The position numbers and the translations under genes are program-made. Shown one piece after another: positions 34,460-44,587 of a stretch of 64,000 bases of DNA. The DNA comes from JABMOW01 sp964409335 (lineage in GTDB: Bacteria; Fidelibacterota; Marinisomatia; SCGC-AAA003-L08; JACNLC01), in contig CAYPCW010000006.1 of the NCBI GenBank assembly GCA_964409335.1, forward strand, positions 6,266 to 70,265, written 5' to 3'. How positions within the stretch are numbered: the stretch's first letter is position 1; each line of letters opens with the position of its first letter. The notes under the pieces are model-generated. The model was not told the origin of the DNA, ran no database searches, and worked only from the letters and a program-made list of their open reading frames with translations.

Positions 34460-37400
34460 TACAAGACTCCCATAACAGCAAATTGTTGGTTCAAAAAAGG
34501 TTGAACAAACGGTGAGATTTCAAGATAAACTCCCGTCTCCCGGAGGACCCCGCATCGTTTCAGTACGAGAAGGATGTGGTGAAGTTCTGTGGGTTCCAGG
34601 GGGACGATCCTTTTCAATTGATCTTCGGTTAGCTGCTGGTGTAAAATAAATTGCAACAGGATCATGATTTGTCTGGTGGATATCCGTTCAAGGATGGTCA
34701 TATCCGGCATCTCCGGCCAGGACAAAACAATTTCATCCCTGTTCACCTGCTCAATAAGAGCGATCCAAATTCCCAGCGCGATGCCAACATTACCTCTGGA
34801 AATATCAAAAAGCGCTGTAAAAAACTTGGCAAGTTTCCAGTCTGAAATATTTCCCTCCTCTGCCTTCCCTATCCGGAAACGCAGTCCCGTTGACCGGTGC
34901 CGCAGAAGGATAATGTCCTTCAGATCTTTTGCATCAAAGGGTTCGCAATGAATAATGGACAGAAAATAACTTTCCATGTCTATCATGCTATTTACAAACC
35001 GGAAGGAATGAACATTCATGTTTACGATAAAGTAACAGTGATCGCCGAAATGCTCAATGAGTGACAATATCCTGTTGATCACCGCATATCCTTCACGGCT
35101 TCTTTCCCACCATTTTTCGAGATCATCAATGATCAGAACCGTATTTTCAGGGAGTCTACCCACCATTTCTTCCTGAGAGCCGGTCTGTTGAAGTGCGCTC
35201 TCCATTTCGGATTTAAATGCCGTTTCGGTTCCCGATCCGGCGGAGGGTGGTTTGATTAAAAAAACCTTTTGTCGTGGAAATTCCGTATCGGCAATGTATT
35301 GTGACAGTGCAGTTTTTCCGGAATTTCGTTCACCCAGGATTAGTAATCCACCCGGCGCTCCCCTCCGATACCGGGCTATGGCCGTGGCGGCAAGGGATAT
35401 TTCTTTCTGGTTCCCGACCCACAATTCTGACGATATTCCGGGTTTACTCAGAAACAACTGCCGGTAATAATAGGGCAGGCTTTCCAGAATGTGGGGTAAT
35501 GGTGAAACAGATTCGGAAAATCGCACCAATTCTTCAACATGACTTCTGTGCCATGATCCCTTTGACTGCAGTTTTCTCGCAAACAGAATACCCTGACTCC
35601 AACGATACAGGAGGGATACCAATTGATCGTTCATCCGCTCCCAAAGACCTTGAATATTCATTTCAAAAACGCTGAATGCTTTGCGGGTTTTCTGGGTGCG
35701 GATATACTGTTGAAGATTCCCTGCAGACCGGGTCAGCACATAGGGATTCAGCCGATCAAAAATATCAGTGAGTTTTTCTTCGATGAAATCAAACAACTCG
35801 CGTGTGAGACCCGTTAATTTTTCCTTTTCTCTTTGCAGACGAAGCACGTTTTTAGAATCCAGGCCGGATGATTTTTCTGACCTATCGGCTATGGTTTTTG
35901 GCAGACTTTCATTCAGTGAGGTCTCTGTGAATCGGATAACATCCCGCATTATATTCTCTGTGGCGTGTATTTGATGGTCCAGCAATTGCACATTTTCTTC
36001 AAGGGGTACAATAAATAAGGTTTCGAAAAAATACTCCACCAGGCGACGGTATGATACAATCAGGATACTTGCTTCTTCAAACCGGGATGCCTGCAACTGA
36101 TTGACAGAAGTCTCATCGATCACTTCCATACTTTCCGGCAACTCTCCGGTACCGGTTTGTATTTCTGACCATAACTGATCCAGATACTGCATGAGATTCG
36201 CCCTTAGTTTTGAGCTGGACTGAAGTTTTATCCCGGCCGTTTCAGAGTCGCCATTATTCTCGGCATTGAGTTTGGCGATCAAGGCATCCAGTGGTGAAAA
36301 TACATTCGCCTGGAATTCCACCTCCAGGTCTTCCCGGATCCGGTTGACGATGACCCGTACCCGGTTTTTCAGTGAGAGCAACTGGAGTTCCATCATGATC
36401 ATATCCAGAAATACAGCCTGATTACCTGCCCAGATGTCCGGAAGATCAGACAATCCCGTTGAAGGTCCGCCCTGCTTTTTCATCCACCGAAAATGCCGGC
36501 GTATGATATAACGCGTATCCAGCCGCGTCAAATCATCTCTGAAGGAATTCAAAAGGATATCGGTCTTGATTGAAATCGCGGTATTTATTTCCGACCGAAA
36601 CCGGATCTGCCTGGCGAAAAACTCCGTGGTCATGGCGGATAGTTTTTTTATCTCCTGATCCAGATCATCCGGAGTGATTTTACCGGTTTGAATCAGCCGG
36701 TTTTCGAGGAGAACCAGGCTGTCCCTGCCCTGAGAGAACTGTCGGGTGAGATCCAGCAGGATCAAATAACTCATGATCCCCGCGTCATCTGCAATTTTTC
36801 GAAGGAAGTCACTGTAGGGTTTGATCAGGTAATATTCTGCAAGCCGCTTGGTACACACATCACGGGTCAGGAGAGCCTTTGACCAGCGGGATTTCATTCT
36901 TCCCACCGCTTTGAGCCATCGTAATGACCGGGGATCGGTTTTCTCTGCAGCAAGTTCACCCGCGGGGATGATTACGGCGACGGTGGAGGGAATAGAATCA
37001 AGGATCCTGCCAGTGTTGTCGGAGATCATCCCGGCACAGTCTATTAAGAGATTTTTCTGTCGTTCCAGGGAACTGGATTGAAATTCCGTCAGGATTCTCT
37101 GCGCCTGAAATAGATATTCACTTTTACTTTTCAGCAGGATTCTCAGGTCTTTCCGGCGGTCATCGAATGTGAGATTCTTAACGAGTGATGAAAAATTTCT
37201 GTCGGTAAACTCGCTGATCGTTTGAGATAATATGCGATATTCTTCCAAAAGACCGAATACTATCTCATCACGAACCCTGCGGTTCAAATCCTGCAGTTGA
37301 TACTGAAATCGCTCAACAATCTCGGCTAAAACGGGATCATCCGGAAGGGAGACGGCGGAGTGCATCATTGCATCAGTGACGGGTGCGCCAGTTTCAGACC

Positions 37401-39585
37401 GGGAAATGACATCGGCCTTGCTGCCCACCATCAGTTTCTGAAAATAAGACGAAGCCTTCATCAGAATCACAGTTCCCAATTCCCGGATCAAAGATGTTAC
37501 ATGATCAATGAATTGGACTGGTTGGGTATCCTGGATATCCGGCAATCCAAGGAAAATCATGGATGCGTTTTCAGAATGAGTGCGGATCACATCCCGAAAA
37601 GATTTCTGTTCGATGGCGTTGTTGATCACGACAACGTCAGCATCAATTCGGTGATCGGAAAGGATTTGATCCAGATTTTTATGTATCCGTTCTGAATGTC
37701 CGCTGGTTTCCTGAACGACCAGAATCCGAAGTTTCGCCGCCCGCCATCGATCTGACGTGGTAATAAATTGCATAATCGCTAATGCCAGTGCCATATTATT
37801 ACTTTGATCCTGCCACCACACGTCGATCTGGTTTTCCTGCCCAAACTTTTTAGAATTATCATAATTCATCAAGAGAAGATTGTAATCTAAACTGATAAAA
37901 TTCTTCAGCGTTTGAGTGAACTTCAACGGATTTCCGGAACTCTTTGCCCACCCCAGCAGCAGGGTGTTGGGTTCGATCCCGGAAAATCCGTAAAATTTGC
38001 TGATTGTATTCATCCCCTCATAGATATCGCGACATTCTGCCTGTCGGTGGAATACCCCCCGCATTTCATCTTCTTCATGAGGGATGATCTGCTCAATTTT
38101 TCGAAATTGTCCTTCTTGATCCGGTTTTTCATGGAGGATAAAGTCGGAGAGGATGCCCCGTTTATCCACAATCCATCGTCCAAAATCAATGAGATGGGGA
38201 CGGGAAGTGGCTCCCCCGCTGAACAGAACGATATTGGGACGCCAGTTCCGGGTATGCTTTTCGGTTTGAAGCAGCCGGCGCAGCCCTGTCCGCACGACAG
38301 AGGACCAGACCCCTTCCCACGTGTCTCCGGACTCCAGAGACAATTCCTTTCGCTGCAGGTAGAGGAACAATAGGATGAGAATCACCGATGCGCTGATCAT
38401 GGCAACAATATCCAACTGGATCATCACAATGAAAGCCGTGACGGACCCGATGATACTCATGAGTTTGGGCACTCTAAACTCAGGACGAAAATCCGGACTT
38501 GCCCATACTTCAATGGCGGCGCTCATATTCAGGAATCCATAGGTGGTAATAAAAAACATGGATACAATTCGTGCAATGGCATCTAATTCACCGATGAGAA
38601 TACCCGCCTCGGCGATAACGAACGTGAGCATCATGGCATTTCTGGGTTCGCTGTCTTTGCCATACCCCTTGGCGAAAAACTGAGGTGTGATCTTATCCAG
38701 TGCCGTAGCTTGTAATATGCGCGGTGCACCCAAAATACTCCCCAGCGCCGAGCTGATGGTGGCACCCCAAATCCCCGCCAAAACCAGCGGTGAAAACCAT
38801 GAAATCTCTAAAAGTATGTTTGGATTATTTGCCAATTGATCAGCGCTGACCGTTTTTGCCAGAAAAACTGATAAGCCGATATAAACGATCAACCCGATAC
38901 CAATGGCCAGAATGGTACCGAAGGGAATACTTCTCTTGGGATCTTCAAGATCACCCGACATGGAAACTCCGGCTTCAAATCCTGTCACGGCTGGGAAGAA
39001 AATGCCAAATAGAACGATGAATGGAATGGTTGAGGTAACGGGGCTGAGTAAAGGCGCCGGTGATGGTCCTGGATGACTACCGGTAAAGATAGAGATCAGA
39101 GACAGCCCGATAGCCAACATGATCAGATACTGTGTTTTAATGGCAAACTTCGTGCTGATGATGGTGATACCAGTCACGGCGATGAGAGCAACAGACCCTG
39201 TCAAACGGATCATTTCTTTGGTGACATCCATCCCCAAAAAGCTTAAAAAACTTTCGGAAAAACCGATCAGATACAGGCTTACACTGAACGAAAGACCGAC
39301 AAATAATGCCAGTCCCAAAGTACCGCCAATCGGAAGTCCCAGACTTCTGGCGATCATAAAGTAGGTTCCGCCGGTTTTCACTTTTTTATCGGTTGCGATT
39401 GACGAAACACTTAATCCGGTGGAAATTGAAATAATGTGGGCAAGAAGGATAATTCCGATCGTTTTCCACATCCCCGCATGACCGACAATCCAGGGCAGAC
39501 GCAGGTACATGATCACCCCCAGGATTGTCAATATTGAGGGGGTAAATACGCCGCCAAATGTACCCAGTTTTTTCATTTTTGCCAT
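34459..39585 (-). CDS. Cation-chloride cotransporter-like permease fused to a C-terminal AAA-type ATPase domain
   Basis: A 1708-residue protein. Residues 1-420 are a twelve-segment APC-fold permease of the SLC12/CCC type (GVFTPSILTILGVIMYLRLPW; FFPAVTGFEAGVSMSGDLEDP). Residues about 445-700 match the CCC cytoplasmic domain (NWRPNIVLFSGGATSRPHLI, SGIEPNTLLLGWAKSSG, NNMALALAIMQFI, DRWRAAKLRILVV). A helical, coiled-coil-like region of about 600 residues follows. The end (about 1390-1708) is an ATPase with Walker A GERNSGKTALS (near 1420) and Walker B VLIIDDLEKWW (near 1488), followed by a helical lid and a winged-helix-like tail. Usual CCC proteins are about 700-1200 residues and have no ATPase. 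It is translationally coupled to an MscS gene. Transported ions (Na/K/Cl or amino acids) are not determined. Confidence 0.85.
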   Translation of the reverse strand: MAKMKKLGTFGGVFTPSILTILGVIMYLRLPWIVGHAGMWKTIGIILLAHIISISTGLSVSSIATDKKVKTGGTYFMIARSLGLPIGGTLGLALFVGLSFSVSLYLIGFSESFLSFLGMDVTKEMIRLTGSVALIAVTGITIISTKFAIKTQYLIMLAIGLSLISIFTGSHPGPSPAPLLSPVTSTIPFIVLFGIFFPAVTGFEAGVSMSGDLEDPKRSIPFGTILAIGIGLIVYIGLSVFLAKTVSADQLANNPNILLEISWFSPLVLAGIWGATISSALGSILGAPRILQATALDKITPQFFAKGYGKDSEPRNAMMLTFVIAEAGILIGELDAIARIVSMFFITTYGFLNMSAAIEVWASPDFRPEFRVPKLMSIIGSVTAFIVMIQLDIVAMISASVILILLFLYLQRKELSLESGDTWEGVWSSVVRTGLRRLLQTEKHTRNWRPNIVLFSGGATSRPHLIDFGRWIVDKRGILSDFILHEKPDQEGQFRKIEQIIPHEEDEMRGVFHRQAECRDIYEGMNTISKFYGFSGIEPNTLLLGWAKSSGNPLKFTQTLKNFISLDYNLLLMNYDNSKKFGQENQIDVWWQDQSNNMALALAIMQFITTSDRWRAAKLRILVVQETSGHSERIHKNLDQILSDHRIDADVVVINNAIEQKSFRDVIRTHSENASMIFLGLPDIQDTQPVQFIDHVTSLIRELGTVILMKASSYFQKLMVGSKADVISRSETGAPVTDAMMHSAVSLPDDPVLAEIVERFQYQLQDLNRRVRDEIVFGLLEEYRILSQTISEFTDRNFSSLVKNLTFDDRRKDLRILLKSKSEYLFQAQRILTEFQSSSLERQKNLLIDCAGMISDNTGRILDSIPSTVAVIIPAGELAAEKTDPRSLRWLKAVGRMKSRWSKALLTRDVCTKRLAEYYLIKPYSDFLRKIADDAGIMSYLILLDLTRQFSQGRDSLVLLENRLIQTGKITPDDLDQEIKKLSAMTTEFFARQIRFRSEINTAISIKTDILLNSFRDDLTRLDTRYIIRRHFRWMKKQGGPSTGLSDLPDIWAGNQAVFLDMIMMELQLLSLKNRVRVIVNRIREDLEVEFQANVFSPLDALIAKLNAENNGDSETAGIKLQSSSKLRANLMQYLDQLWSEIQTGTGELPESMEVIDETSVNQLQASRFEEASILIVSYRRLVEYFFETLFIVPLEENVQLLDHQIHATENIMRDVIRFTETSLNESLPKTIADRSEKSSGLDSKNVLRLQREKEKLTGLTRELFDFIEEKLTDIFDRLNPYVLTRSAGNLQQYIRTQKTRKAFSVFEMNIQGLWERMNDQLVSLLYRWSQGILFARKLQSKGSWHRSHVEELVRFSESVSPLPHILESLPYYYRQLFLSKPGISSELWVGNQKEISLAATAIARYRRGAPGGLLILGERNSGKTALSQYIADTEFPRQKVFLIKPPSAGSGTETAFKSEMESALQQTGSQEEMVGRLPENTVLIIDDLEKWWERSREGYAVINRILSLIEHFGDHCYFIVNMNVHSFRFVNSMIDMESYFLSIIHCEPFDAKDLKDIILLRHRSTGLRFRIGKAEEGNISDWKLAKFFTALFDISRGNVGIALGIWIALIEQVNRDEIVLSWPEMPDMTILERISTRQIMILLQFILHQQLTEDQLKRIVPLEPTELHHILLVLKRCGVLRETGVYLEISPFVQPFLNQQFAVMGVL

Positions 39586-39786
39586 ATTATCCTCACCTTA
39601 CCGGTTTAAAATGGAATGATCCATATGAATACAAAACGTCCTATGAATCGTAAGCGGAATTAATTTATCAACTTTCATGATTCTTATCTCATAAGAATTT
39701 TTATTGATTCGTGATCATGAGAGTAACTTTCACCCCTTGAAAACGATTATATTTAACAGATTTACATAAAATTATATGTACTGCGC
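39586..39786. other. Divergent promoter region
   Basis: About 200 A/T-rich bases between the transporter-ATPase gene and the MFS gene, with room for two outward promoters. I see no clear operator or RNA fold. Confidence 0.4.
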
Positions 39787-41238
39787 ATGGTGCCCCCCCC
39801 CAGGAATGAAACCTTGAGTCCGTCTTCACCGGTGGCGATCAAAGAAATAGAAGCCATTCGTACATCTCTGAAAAATTCAGTTCGTGAAGGAACCGGATGG
39901 GCGGTTATGATTGGTTTTGGGGAATCCTACATTTCTGCTTTCGCTGAATTTCTGAAAGCCACAACGTTCCAGATGGGACTTTTAACAAGCGTGCCTCAGT
40001 TGTTATCCGCCATTCTGCAATTATTTGCGGTAAAAACCACCCATGTGATACCATCCCGCAAACGGATTGTGGTGATCTCGGTCATGCTACAGGCGCTGAC
40101 GTGGCTGGTGATAATCGGGATTTCATATATTACAAAGAATGTTTATTTGCTGGTTGCCATGGTTTCGCTGTATTTCATTTTCGGTGCATTTTCAATCCCC
40201 GCATGGACATCATGGATGGGCGACCTGGTTCCCGAACGAATCCGTGGACGATATTTCGGCAACCGGAACCGCACGATCGGCATGGTATCCGGTTCTGGAG
40301 TGATTTTAGGCGGCATCATCCTTCATTTCCTGTCAATTTTGAATACGTGGCTGGCGTTTACAGTATTATTTTCTATTGCCTTTTTAGGACGGACGGTATC
40401 CGGGTTGATCCTCACCCGCCAATATGAACCGGTGGTATTGCTGGAAACCCCCCGGAAATTCGGGTTCTTCCCATTTTTAAAAAAAATCACCCAGGAAAAC
40501 TTTGGTGTATTCTCACTGTTTGTGATGGGGATGTTATTCTCCGTGTACCTTGCAGTTCCGTTATTTGTGATTTTCTGGCTTCGGCATATGCATTTTTCAT
40601 ACTTTCAGTTGATGACATTGATGGCAACGACATCCATTTCCAGTTTTACCGCGATGAAGTACTGGGGCAGATATGCGGATTTATACGGTAACCGCTGGGT
40701 CATGAATGCGTCTGCATGGATCATTACCCTTCTTCCCGGATTATGGGTGGCAGTGTATTTCCTTCCTCCGCAATATTATTTCCCCATTGCAGTGTGCATT
40801 CAAATGTTTGGCGGAGCATCCTGGGCGGGATACAACCTGGCGTCTGCGAACTATGTGTACGATACGGTTCCGCAAAAAGACCGGCTTCGTTATGTATCCT
40901 ATCATAACGCCATGAAAGGTGCCGCCGTTTTTTCCGGCAGTCTGCTGGGCGGCTGGATGGGAGGTACGTCCATCCATATCCAGGGCATGACCGACATTGA
41001 ACCCACGGGGATATTGATGGTGTTTACCGTGTCCACACTACTTCGATTCGGATTTTTGACGGGTTACTTTCCCCGGGTAAAGGAAGCCAGAGTCCGGCGT
41101 GAGATACCGGCGCCGATTCGATTTGCCGCATTCGTTCCCATGCAGGGACTGGTCATCGATCCCATCATTGGGCTGAATCGCACATTGCAGCAATTCCGAA
41201 GCCGGCTGCAAAAATTGTGGAAGAAAATGGAACCATAA
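39787..41238 (+). CDS. Major facilitator superfamily transporter
   Basis: A 483-residue inner-membrane protein with about twelve hydrophobic segments. MFS landmarks are the loop WMGDLVPERIRGRYFGNRNR after segment 4 and RYADLYGNRWVMNASAWI between the halves. The substrate class cannot be told. The ORF begins ATG GTG then nine C (codons 3-5, Pro-Pro-Pro). A one-base change in this tract would shift the frame, so expression may vary. No ribosome binding site precedes the ATG. C-terminal residues 440-483 form a soluble basic tail. Confidence 0.85.
   Translation: MVPPPRNETLSPSSPVAIKEIEAIRTSLKNSVREGTGWAVMIGFGESYISAFAEFLKATTFQMGLLTSVPQLLSAILQLFAVKTTHVIPSRKRIVVISVMLQALTWLVIIGISYITKNVYLLVAMVSLYFIFGAFSIPAWTSWMGDLVPERIRGRYFGNRNRTIGMVSGSGVILGGIILHFLSILNTWLAFTVLFSIAFLGRTVSGLILTRQYEPVVLLETPRKFGFFPFLKKITQENFGVFSLFVMGMLFSVYLAVPLFVIFWLRHMHFSYFQLMTLMATTSISSFTAMKYWGRYADLYGNRWVMNASAWIITLLPGLWVAVYFLPPQYYFPIAVCIQMFGGASWAGYNLASANYVYDTVPQKDRLRYVSYHNAMKGAAVFSGSLLGGWMGGTSIHIQGMTDIEPTGILMVFTVSTLLRFGFLTGYFPRVKEARVRREIPAPIRFAAFVPMQGLVIDPIIGLNRTLQQFRSRLQKLWKKMEP
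39792..39800 (+). repeat. Nine-C homopolymer at the start of the MFS gene
   Basis: An uninterrupted run of nine C starting 5 nt after the A of the ATG. Such tracts near starts slip during replication and are a known basis of phase variation; it could also be a sequencing artefact. Confidence 0.6.
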
Positions 41239-41413
41239 TACCGGATATCAAACCGGTTATTTAATGAATTTTAACGATAGTGAGACTGTAAATTTACCGC
41301 ATGATTTTTAAAAGTTTATATAAAATAAACATACCTAATTGCGCTGAAAAATGCCCATTGTATTTTCTTAATAACTCCGGGTCACGCCGCCTTTCTCCAT
41401 GCCGGGGAACAGA
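41239..41413. other. Intergenic region upstream of gltX
   Basis: Between the MFS gene and gltX. It probably contains the promoter of the long gltX-to-rplI series. No terminator for the MFS gene is evident. Confidence 0.4.
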
Positions 41414-42844
41414 ATGACGATGATCAAAACCCGGTTTGCACCCAGTCCCACAGGATATCTTCATGTAGGCGGACTTCGTACGGCGCTGTTCAATTATTTA
41501 TTTGCCCGCCGGAACAGAGGAATATTTGTACTTCGGATCGAAGATACGGATCAATCCAGGCAGGTAGAAGGCGCGGTGGATGATCTGATAGATACCTTCG
41601 CCGCTCTGGGAATTCAGTTTGACGAAGGACCCGCTCAGGGGGGGAGTTCAGGTCCCTACTATCAGAGTCAACGGTTGACGATTTACCGGGTTCATGTTGA
41701 ACGATTGCTCGCAGTCGGCGCAGCATACCCCTGCTTTTGTTCGGAGTCACGCCTGAAAAGCGTCCGCGAAACGCGCCAGGCGGAAAAATTGAATACCCCC
41801 TACGATCGCCTTTGTTTATCCATTCCCGCGGATGAATCGATGGAAATGATGAAATCCCGGCCGCATGTGATCCGCTTAAAATCGCCTGAAGGTGAAACCA
41901 TAACCTTTCAGGACGATATCCGCGGTACGGTCTCCTTTCAGTCTGACGACATAGATGATCAGGTATTGATGAAAAGAGATGGATTTCCCACCTATCATTT
42001 TGCCAATGTAGTTGATGATCATCTGATGGGAATTACTCATGTTATCCGCGGAGAGGAATGGCTCCCGTCCACCCCTAAACACATTTTACTGTACCGGTAT
42101 TTTGACTGGGAACCGCCAGTCTTTGGTCATCTGCCGCTGCTGCTGAATCCTGACCGGTCAAAATTATCCAAGCGTCAGGGCGATGTGGCTGTTGAGGATT
42201 ATTTATCCAGGGGGTATCTTCCGGACGCCCTCATAAACTTTGTGGCTTTACTGGGATGGAATCCGGGAGATGACCGGGAAATTTTCACGGTATCACAACT
42301 TATCCGGGAATTCAGCATCGACCGGATACAGAAATCCGGGGCAGTGTTTGATGTTGAGAAATTAAAATGGATGAATGGCGTTTATCTCAAAGAGATGCCA
42401 CTTGATCAATTGTCAGAAGTTGCAAAACCGTATTTTATCGGGGCAGGTATGGAGATCCCGAAAGATGAAGCCTACTCCAGGGTGGTGGATTTCGCACGGA
42501 AACGAATATCACTGATGACAGAACTCGTGTCTGAATCCGCTTTCTATTTCGTCGTACCGGAATTTTCTCAGGACGATATTCACATACTGCGAACAGATTC
42601 TTCCCAGTCGGTACTTCAGTTTTGGGCAGATCAAATTCCGAAAAAAACAAACTGGGACGCAGATAATATCCGGGAACTGTTATTATCGACAACTGAAACG
42701 TTGCACATCAAAGGTCGGGATTTATATTTTCCACTGCGGATCGCCTTGTACGGGAGTTGCCACGGTCCGGACATTCCCGCACTGGTCGATATTTTGGGGT
42801 CAGAAAAGGTGCTCATCAGATTGATCCGCGCACTTCACCAATAA
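41414..42844 (+). CDS. gltX: Glutamyl-tRNA synthetase
   Basis: Charges tRNA-Glu. Class I motifs: TRFAPSPTGYLHVGGLRTALFNY (HIGH variant) and RSKLSKRQGDVAVEDY (KMSKS variant). The zinc-type insert contains CFCSESRLKSVRE. The start chosen is ATG 41414, which has GGGGA 5 nt upstream and gives MTMIKTRFAPSPTG; an earlier ATG at 41399 has no such site. About 476 residues, usual for bacterial GluRS. The next gene, glnS, starts 10 nt after its stop. Discriminating type of GluRS is likely since GlnRS is present. Confidence 0.97.
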   Translation: MTMIKTRFAPSPTGYLHVGGLRTALFNYLFARRNRGIFVLRIEDTDQSRQVEGAVDDLIDTFAALGIQFDEGPAQGGSSGPYYQSQRLTIYRVHVERLLAVGAAYPCFCSESRLKSVRETRQAEKLNTPYDRLCLSIPADESMEMMKSRPHVIRLKSPEGETITFQDDIRGTVSFQSDDIDDQVLMKRDGFPTYHFANVVDDHLMGITHVIRGEEWLPSTPKHILLYRYFDWEPPVFGHLPLLLNPDRSKLSKRQGDVAVEDYLSRGYLPDALINFVALLGWNPGDDREIFTVSQLIREFSIDRIQKSGAVFDVEKLKWMNGVYLKEMPLDQLSEVAKPYFIGAGMEIPKDEAYSRVVDFARKRISLMTELVSESAFYFVVPEFSQDDIHILRTDSSQSVLQFWADQIPKKTNWDADNIRELLLSTTETLHIKGRDLYFPLRIALYGSCHGPDIPALVDILGSEKVLIRLIRALHQ

Positions 42845-42854
42845 CAGGAAACAA

Positions 42855-44528
42855 ATGAACGACACAAAAACCGCAACGAATTTTATACGCGAGATCATCA
42901 ACAACGACCTGAAAACCGGAAAGTACCAAAACAGAGTGCATACCCGGTTTCCCCCTGAACCCAATGGATATCTGCACATCGGGCATGCGGCATCTATCTG
43001 CCTGAATTTCGGAATTGCCCGGGATTACGAAGGCGGAAAGTGCAACCTTCGCTTCGACGATACTAACCCGATTAAGGAAGAACAGGAATTCGTGAACTCC
43101 ATCATCCAGGATGTGAAATGGCTGGGTTTCGATTGGGAAGATCGCCTGTACTTTGCCTCAGACTACTTTGATCAGATGTACGAATATGCCGTTCAACTGG
43201 TGAAAAAAGGACTCGCATATGTGGATGAGCAGACTTCAGAGCAAATCCGTCAAACCCGGGGGACACTTACCCAGGCAGGAGTTGAAAGTCCCTTTCGTCA
43301 TCGATCCGTTGAAGAAAATCTGGATATATTCACCCGAATGAAAGCCGGTGAATTTGAAGAAGGATCCAGGGTGCTTCGTGCAAAAATTGATATGACGGCA
43401 GCCAACATAAACATGCGTGATCCCGTAATGTATAGGCTATTGTACCGAACCCACCACCGGACGGGAAATAAATGGTGCCTTTATCCCATGTACGACTGGG
43501 CGCATGGGCTTGAAGACTCCATTGAACGGATCACCCATTCCATTTGTACACTGGAATTTGAAGATCATCGTCCCCTTTATGACTGGTTTCTTATTGCGCT
43601 GGGTGTGTATCGCCCTCAGCAAATTGAATTTGCCCGCATCAATGTGAATTATACGGTGACCAGTAAACGCAAACTCGCCCGGCTGGTGACAGAAAAACAT
43701 GTTAGGGGCTGGGATGATCCCAGAATGCCCACGGTTTCAGGCTTGCGCCGAAGAGGTTTCACCCCGGAATCCATTCAGATGTTTTGCGAGCGGGTCGGTA
43801 TCAATAAACGAGATGGCGTCAGCGATATTGCGCTGTTATATCACTGTTTCAGGGAGGATATGAACCATCGGGCAAAACGGGTCATGGTGGTCCTGGATCC
43901 GATCAGGCTGGTCATCACAAATTATCCAAAGGACCAGATTGAGATGCTGTCTGCAGAGAACAATCCCGAAGACCCTGATGCCGGAACCCGGCAGGTGCCC
44001 TTTTCAAGGGAACTGTACATTGAGCGGGAGGATTTTATGGAAGATCCGCCGTCGAAATATTTCAGATTAGCGCCGGGAAAAGAAGTGCGGTTGAAACACG
44101 CATATTATGTGACATGCGAATCTATCATAAAAGATACCGACGGGAAAATTACTGAAATTCGCGGTGTCTATGACCCGGATACCCGTGGCGGATGGTCACA
44201 GGATGGCCGAAAAGTCCGCGGGACCCTTCACTGGGTATCGGTGCGACATGCTTTACATGCTGAAGTGAGAATCTATGAGCACCTTTTCACGAAGGAAGAC
44301 CCGGACAATGTTGAAGAAGGGAAAGACTTTATTTCAAATATAAATCCGGATTCACTTACCGTGCTCAAGGGGTGTAAAGCCGAACCCAACCTTGGGGGTT
44401 CCTCCGTTGAAGATCAGTATCAATTTTTACGTCATGGATATTTTTGTGTGGATAAGGACTCCACCGGTGAATTGCTTGTATTTAACCGTACCGTGGCTCT
44501 GCGGGATGGTTGGGTGAAAAAAAGCTGA
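42855..44528 (+). CDS. glnS: Glutaminyl-tRNA synthetase
   Basis: Charges tRNA-Gln directly, so the transamidation route is not obligatory. 557 residues, close to the E. coli enzyme. Motifs: RFPPEPNGYLHIGHAASICLNF (HIGH), NYTVTSKRKLARL (MSK), DDTNPIKEEQEFV and DWAHGLEDSIERITHSICTLEFEDHRPLYDW. The C-terminal anticodon-binding barrels are complete. AGGAAA lies 6 nt before the ATG. It directly follows gltX and lies 1 kb before tRNA-Gln. GlnRS in bacteria is often of eukaryotic origin through transfer. Confidence 0.97.
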   Translation: MNDTKTATNFIREIINNDLKTGKYQNRVHTRFPPEPNGYLHIGHAASICLNFGIARDYEGGKCNLRFDDTNPIKEEQEFVNSIIQDVKWLGFDWEDRLYFASDYFDQMYEYAVQLVKKGLAYVDEQTSEQIRQTRGTLTQAGVESPFRHRSVEENLDIFTRMKAGEFEEGSRVLRAKIDMTAANINMRDPVMYRLLYRTHHRTGNKWCLYPMYDWAHGLEDSIERITHSICTLEFEDHRPLYDWFLIALGVYRPQQIEFARINVNYTVTSKRKLARLVTEKHVRGWDDPRMPTVSGLRRRGFTPESIQMFCERVGINKRDGVSDIALLYHCFREDMNHRAKRVMVVLDPIRLVITNYPKDQIEMLSAENNPEDPDAGTRQVPFSRELYIEREDFMEDPPSKYFRLAPGKEVRLKHAYYVTCESIIKDTDGKITEIRGVYDPDTRGGWSQDGRKVRGTLHWVSVRHALHAEVRIYEHLFTKEDPDNVEEGKDFISNINPDSLTVLKGCKAEPNLGGSSVEDQYQFLRHGYFCVDKDSTGELLVFNRTVALRDGWVKKS

Positions 44529-44587
44529 TACCGAACGGATTGATTGTCCCCGGTATCGTCGTACGACATTAAAAATAAAACGATTCG

